The notes beneath the pieces are model-generated. The model was not told the origin of the DNA and made no database searches. It saw only the letters and a list, made by a program, of their open reading frames with translations. A stretch of 64,000 nucleotides of DNA from Pseudoscleropodium purum. Its lineage: Eukaryota > Streptophyta > Bryopsida > Hypnales > Brachytheciaceae. Every line of letters begins with the position of its first letter. The stretch's first letter is position 1. The position numbers were made by a program, and so were the translations under genes. Below, one piece after another: positions 59,001 to 64,000 of this stretch. The DNA is taken from positions 35,135,063 to 35,199,062 of the forward strand of contig OZ017795.1 in NCBI GenBank assembly GCA_963969395.1. The letters run 5' to 3'.

Positions 59001-59753
59001 CTTAAACTTTTGGACATTACAAACAATAATGAGAGAGCCCATGAATAGTGTCTTCTTTTACCTCTACTTTATCTTCTACCTAAACCACACAAATCAAGTG
59101 AATTTTAGTTTACACCTTTGACCATGTGACTTTCCTAACCCTCATTGGTCATGAAAATTGACAACAAGACTAAGTTCTTATTTCTAACTAGAAAATAAAT
59201 CATCTCAAATTTACTAAAAGACAAACTATTTGAATATTTCTCATGGACAACTTCATATACACAAAATTAATTAAAAAAACACTTCAAATATAGAATGAAG
59301 AACCAAAAATTATATATAACTAGTACAGGTAAAAAATAGGGTTCTAATCGAAATATCACTTAATCTACAAGAATTTGAAAGTTTGTTTATAGATAGCAAC
59401 AACATAATTGGCACAATTTGCCTTATTCAAGGATTGACTAGCTCTTCTAACCATCATTGGTAACTACGAATCTTTTCAATAGGCCTAACCATGCAACAAT
59501 ATTGATCATCGCTTAAACCTTCAAAACATCTTTCAAATGTAACTTCACAGTTTTTAAGTTTCATTTATTCAACTTGTAACAAAATCACGAATGTCCAAAC
59601 GTCACGTTCAAGATTCCGTTGCCATCGTTTCTCAATGCAAGGTTGTTTTGATGGTCAAGATGGTCTAGCTTCATCTTGTGATTGTCCATACAACATTGAA
59701 AAACCCAATGGTTGTAGAGGTTGATTTGGTAGTTACGATAAAGAAAATTCAAA

Positions 59754-59770
59754 CTCATGCTCTGATTGAT
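59754..59770 (-). promoter_or_regulatory. Primer-binding-site-like sequence
   Basis: On the minus strand it reads ATCAATCAGAGCATGAG. Plant Copia elements prime on initiator Met-tRNA with TGGTATCAGAGC, often followed by an ATG-containing phrase. The match is partial (TCAGAGCATGAG is the good part). It supports, but does not prove, an LTR element starting near 60032. Confidence 0.35.
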
Positions 59771-60029
59771 ATTCTTCATTTTGAGATTAAGAAAAAACCT
59801 TCCAACTCAACTTAGTATAATTTAAATGAAAATAATAATAATATCAAATATGATAATGCCTTTCAAGTAAATCCTTCTTTTTATAGTTGCCTATAATGGC
59901 AGAGAGAAGGTGTTACCTTAAAACCACTTCAAATGACGTCATTTCTTTTTAGTATATGTTATAAATATTGAAATTCATTTAAATAGTGAAAATAAACATA
60001 TTTTTACATAATGTTTACATTTACAACTT

Positions 60030-60885
60030 GACAATGCTTAACTGCCAATTAATGTGTAGGATCTAGATTGGACAAAAATTGGAAAACTACGCCCACTGCA
60101 TATGCAATATAGATGCTTGTGCATATCATTGCATACATTAAGCTATCAACTGCACTTTGATAAGGCACATTTCTCATTGCTTGTTTTTCTTCATCTATAT
60201 AGGGACTTACATCAAGTGTTAACTTAAGTCCGTTAACAAATGGCATATCAATTGGTTTATAATTAGCCACATTGTATTTTTTCAAAACATTTTGCAAATA
60301 ATGTTTTTAATTCAATTTGAGTTCTTTTTTTATAAAAAAATTTCCAATTTGAATTCCTAATAAAGATTGAATTGGACCTTGATCCATCATCTCAAATTTT
60401 GTACTTAACAATTTCTTATATTTTTAGACTAGTTGCTTTTTATCATTGCAAATTATCACATAATTAGCAATATAAACTACAACAATTATAATGAGTAGAG
60501 TCTTTATATAGATATACACAATTGAATCAACTTTATTTATATGAAAACCAATATTAATAATGTAGTTCTTTATTTGTTGATACCCGTACCTAGTTGATTG
60601 TTTGAACCCATAAATTATCTTATTAAGTTTACAAACCCAATTTTCATATCCTTTCTTAGTAAAATCAAGAGATTGAACCATATAAATATCTTCATCTAGT
60701 ACACCATTTAAGAATGTTGTTTTAACATCCATTAAATGTACTTCATATCTATTTTTTGCTACAATGGCAAGTAAACTTCGAAGTGATGTGATTTTCACAA
60801 CTAGAGAAGAGGTCTTATGAAAATCAAGTTTAGACATTTGGAAATAACCTTTAGCTACTAATTTGGCTTTGCGTCTATCAACCAC
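60030..60885 (-). pseudogene. Copia retrotransposon polyprotein relic, reverse transcriptase
   Basis: Minus strand. The frame at 60424-60885 shows RT motifs in order: KAKLVAKGYFQ, VVKITSLRSLLAI, DVKTTFLNG (first catalytic Asp), EDIYMVQ, VCKLNKIIYGFKQS and a degraded catalytic box, YIAN where active elements have YVDD. After a stop (60424-60426) the frame goes on with KFEMMDQGPIQSLLGIQIG, another stop (60307-60309), then VLKKYNVANYKP, VPYQSAVDSLMYAM, IAYAVGVVFQFLSN and a third stop where Trp is usual. It belongs with plant Ty1/Copia. The integrase and gag parts upstream are not recognisable. It is a dead copy. Confidence 0.9.
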
Positions 60886-63800
60886 TTATGAGCGCTCTAT
60901 TACCTACATATGGTAATTAACTTTGAAAACGGGTTCTTTTTTATTCGTTTTTATTTTTATTTTCTAACGAGTGTTTATGTGTTGTTCACTCAGCTTCCCA
61001 AGCAATGAACTCTTTTATAAATGCCTATGTGTACTCAATGTAAAATATCAACCAACAAATACAACTTTTAAATGCAATTGCTTAGATAATAGAACAAAGA
61101 ATTAGGCCATGGTAGTTTCCTTGCATAAGTGGAATCAAACCTGAATTAATGACACCAAGTAATAAATAATTTGTTGCACTTTCTAAAACTATAAAAGTTT
61201 ATTCCAATCCAACCTTCCTAGCAAAAATTATGGGCAAATGAAGTTTGACCGCTAATCGGTACTTTAAACTTCATTCACAAGTTTAAAATAGTTCCTTAAT
61301 TCAAAATACCTTGAAACTTTATGGGTGTATGTAAGATGTTTGTTTCTATTTAAATCTGGAGTTTGGTCTTAGTTGGATACTTCTACTGAGATTTCATCCA
61401 AACTTAGTCTAAAATTTCATTCTTTTGTTTCTTAAGGATTTTTTTGGTCTTTCCTTGAGTATGAGGTACTTATGAATCCTATTGATCTTTTTCTAGGATC
61501 TTATGGTACTAATTTTCTATTCTAATCTAACTTCTAAATTCTTGCTTAAGCTTCCTTAGTTATCTAGTCTTGGTTTAATTTCTGTCAGTTTATTATTTTT
61601 GATAGTTTTGAATTTGGTTCCTTATAGATTCTATTTTTAACTATCCTAATTGCTAAAGAATTTTAAGTTTGAACTTTCTTAGTGAAAGTTATGGACAAAT
61701 GAAATTTGGCCTTAAAGAGGTCTTTCAAACTTCATCCATTAATTTCTAGCAATCTACAATTCAATTTTGGCTTAGGATTTCACTTTTATCTTTTGTATTT
61801 TTATCACTATCTAAGTTTTTAATTTCACCCCTATTGGATGATTTCTACTAATCCTCATTTATTACAATCTCTAAACTTTATCCATTCATATCTTGCTCAT
61901 TTTACCTCCAAATTCTAAGTATGATATGTTTTTGAAAATCTCTAAGCAAGACATATAAGTTTTTTATATTATATCTTGAAAAAATTTAATATTAAGGGCT
62001 TGAATGGTATTTCTAATTCGGCTAGGTTGTAAGAATAATTAGGAAAGGAAATGAAATAGAAATTAAACTAATTAGACACTTACCTAGTGGTTTGCTTCAT
62101 CCAAGAGATGGTCAAAGATTCCTTCAAATTCCCCATTGTTGACCATTTCTACAATTGTCTTGGACTTTTGCTCACAACTTGAAAGTGACTTTTTAATACA
62201 AATTTGAAGTTTAAAACTTCTAACTATTTCCTTTTCTTTCTATTCTACTTCTTTGTCTTGAGCATTTTTAAACTCCATTATTGTATTCCAAGAGTTGACT
62301 TGGGACTTTTATACAATAATGGTTTGACAATAGTTGACCCTTTTGACTTCTATCTATAAGTCAATTATTATTCTATCCCTACAAAAGTTAAATGGTTTTA
62401 AATAGATTTCAAGGATTTCCTTCTAATCTCTTCAATTCTAAAAAGTCTCTTCAAGTACCAAATGAACACTCTTTCCATTCACTTGTAATTTTGAGTTTGT
62501 GAGCTCTATCTATGTGTCTACTTCCTTCCTTTTAGTTCTACTTCCTTTTCCTATTTGAGATTATGCAAGGAAGGGATTTGTTTAAGTGTCTACTTATTTT
62601 CCCTTCACCTTTTTTATTCTATCCCTACTCCTCCAAGCCTCAATTAATAGTGCAAAAAGATTTATTAATTGAGTTTGTGAGGGTTTTTTTAAAAAAGAGA
62701 ATTTTATTCACTCCACTCACCGGCTTGTTCAAGGTAGTCCTTGGCTTCCTGGGGCCTATCCCTAGCAGTCTACTCTGGTCCCAAAGTCTCCTAGTCCACC
62801 CCAAATATGTAACCCCTCTACATACGTGACCCCTTCAGAGCAATGATAGTAGTGAGGTTGCAGTACTAGAATAGGGCCCTTCCTTTTTATAACTCTTGGA
62901 ATAATCTAGTCATCCTAAATTATTTGGGCCTTTTTTCACCACCTTCTAATGTTTATGGAGAGTTTTAAAATACTAAGGTATACTTCTAAAGTGCCTAATT
63001 TTGGATATTTGGAAGATGAAGAGATTTGGACATGAAACTTCTTGGAAATGGACACTAAATGAGGACTTTTGGATGCTAAACTTGACTATCTAAAACAAGG
63101 TTTTGGAAACTAAACTCGGCAAGCTAATAAGAGAACTTAATTTTAATTGATACACGATTTTTTGTGGAAGCCCCCTATAAACCTTTTCAAACAAAGGTTC
63201 TCTTATTTTCTTCCAAAATTTCTATAACAATTCTAGGACCCAAGATCAAAGCTCCATTGTACTTTTAGACTGCATCTAAATTCTAAAAATTTAGGATGAA
63301 AAAACTTTGTAAAATTCTACCAACTTCTAAAACTTAAAGCCAGAGCTTTGCTATAAGATGGGAAACCACTAAAATCATAAAAACATCAAGGCAAGTCAAT
63401 TTAACACATAAACAAGGGACTACTAGAAGTCTCCCTAACTAGCATTGCTAAGGTATTGAGGGAAAACTCTCTAAGATTAGCAACAAGTACTCAAAAACTC
63501 TACAAAAACTACAAAAACTTTAAGAAATTCCTATGAAATCAAGGTAAATTTTAAAGGGATTCCAATGTTCTTCAAGCAAGCTTTAAAATTAGCAACAATG
63601 TAGCTAAAATGCTTCAAAAAACACAAATTTGGCAATGTTGGCACACAATAGCCAATTGTTCAATTAAATGGACCCCAATTGTTAATTGTATAAGGTGGTT
63701 CAAAAATGAATCAAAGAGGTGATTTGGGAGAAAAATAAGAGCCCTTATATACTTTTTCAAGGGCCTCATCCCCCCCCCCCCATTTCCTACAAGGTAATTT

Positions 63801-64000
63801 TATCATCTAAGATTTTCATCCTAATCCTAATAATTTAACTTTTTACATCAATCCTATCTTTTAACTTTGAAGAAATGCTCCAAATTGCAAACAAATTGTG
63901 CCAATGGCTTCAAAGGGCTATTTTTATTTTGTATTACTCTCTTATTCCTATTCCTAATTCAAAAATACAAAGAATCCTAACAATGACTAGAAACTCAAAA
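60886..64000. other. Non-coding AT-rich end region with a diverged duplication
   Basis: No Copia integrase or gag is recognisable upstream of the RT. Two segments, at about 61215-61330 and 61675-61790, are diverged copies: each has an ATTATGGGCAAATGAAGTTT-like block followed by ACTTTAAACTTCATTCAC or CTTTCAAACTTCATCCA, about 460 bp apart. A GC-richer patch lies at 62700-62860 and a poly-C run at about 63770-63782. No gene is supported. Confidence 0.4.

Larger units (their letters stand above)
57681..60032 (-). mobile_element. Insertion of about 2.35 kb that splits the Copia frame
   Basis: The Copia frame stops after LAVKH at about 60033 and resumes with IMRYL at about 57679, the same stretch of the protein. 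The segment between is therefore foreign. On the minus strand it begins TGTCAAGTTG, as many LTRs do (TG...), and about 265 bp later carries ATCAATCAGAGCATGAG (59754-59770), close to the usual Copia primer site TGGTATCAGAGC. A matching second LTR and a 5-bp duplication were not found, so it may be a damaged LTR element or another kind of insert. It contains two tandem repeat blocks and no recognised gene. Confidence 0.5.

Noticed and set aside
57681..60032. Complete LTR retrotransposon
   Set aside because: Only one LTR-like start and a partial primer site were found. The other end does not repeat the first 250 bp, so an intact element cannot be claimed.
1..64000. CRISPR array, rRNA, tRNA or organelle-derived genes
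   Set aside because: No regularly spaced short repeats with unique spacers, no conserved rRNA segments and no tRNA cloverleaf with a GGTTCGAAT-type arm were noticed. The tandem repeats present lack unique spacers.

Overview
The window looks like nuclear DNA of a land plant. The only recognisable coding sequence is a decayed Ty1/Copia reverse transcriptase and RNase H of the plant type (57.1-60.9 kb, minus strand). The rest is strongly AT-rich, intron/intergenic-like sequence with no convincing long open reading frame, no rRNA, no tRNA and no CRISPR array. I cannot name the species. A bacterial or organellar origin is unlikely.

The dominant feature is a large set of short non-autonomous DNA elements that end in the same motif: TTAA-CCCCTAAAGG at one end and its inverse CCTTTAGGGG-TTAA at the other. 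At least six interior types carry these ends. I call them A (about 0.9-1.0 kb, ten or so copies or fragments, both orientations), B (about 0.64 kb, three copies), C (about 0.92 kb, five full, deleted or fold-back copies plus a fragment), E (about 0.4-0.7 kb, two copies, both interrupted), F (about 0.9 kb, two copies) and G (about 0.94 kb, one copy); H and J are tentative. At 26.3-27.3 kb one A element sits inside a short tandem array. Comparison with the intact units shows that the insertion duplicated exactly TTAA. No transposase gene is present, so any mobilisation would be in trans.

Region by region: 0-9.7 kb is a mosaic of A, C, E, F and smaller repeats; 9.7-18.3 kb is AT-rich with C/E/B elements and short GC-boxed MITE-like elements; 18.3-21.1 kb is a GC-richer low-repeat island with a sharp CpG-rich core at about 20.69-20.96 kb; 21.1-24.7 kb holds J and A elements; 24.7-27.4 kb is another GC-richer patch with a 260-bp MITE and the tandem array; 27.4-34.5 kb holds B, C and G elements; 34.5-40.8 kb is the longest low-repeat island and the best candidate gene space, with a weak two-exon candidate at 38.13-38.40 kb and a 51/52-bp tandem repeat at 39.5-39.7 kb; 40.8-53.4 kb returns to dense A/B/C/F elements; 53.4-57.0 kb is AT-rich without a recognised element; 57.1-60.9 kb is the split Copia relic; 60.9-64.0 kb is non-coding with one diverged duplication.

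No complete host gene can be supported. Element boundaries were read by eye from the terminal motif and by comparing copies, so they should be treated as good to a few bases where both TTAA ends are given and to tens of bases otherwise.
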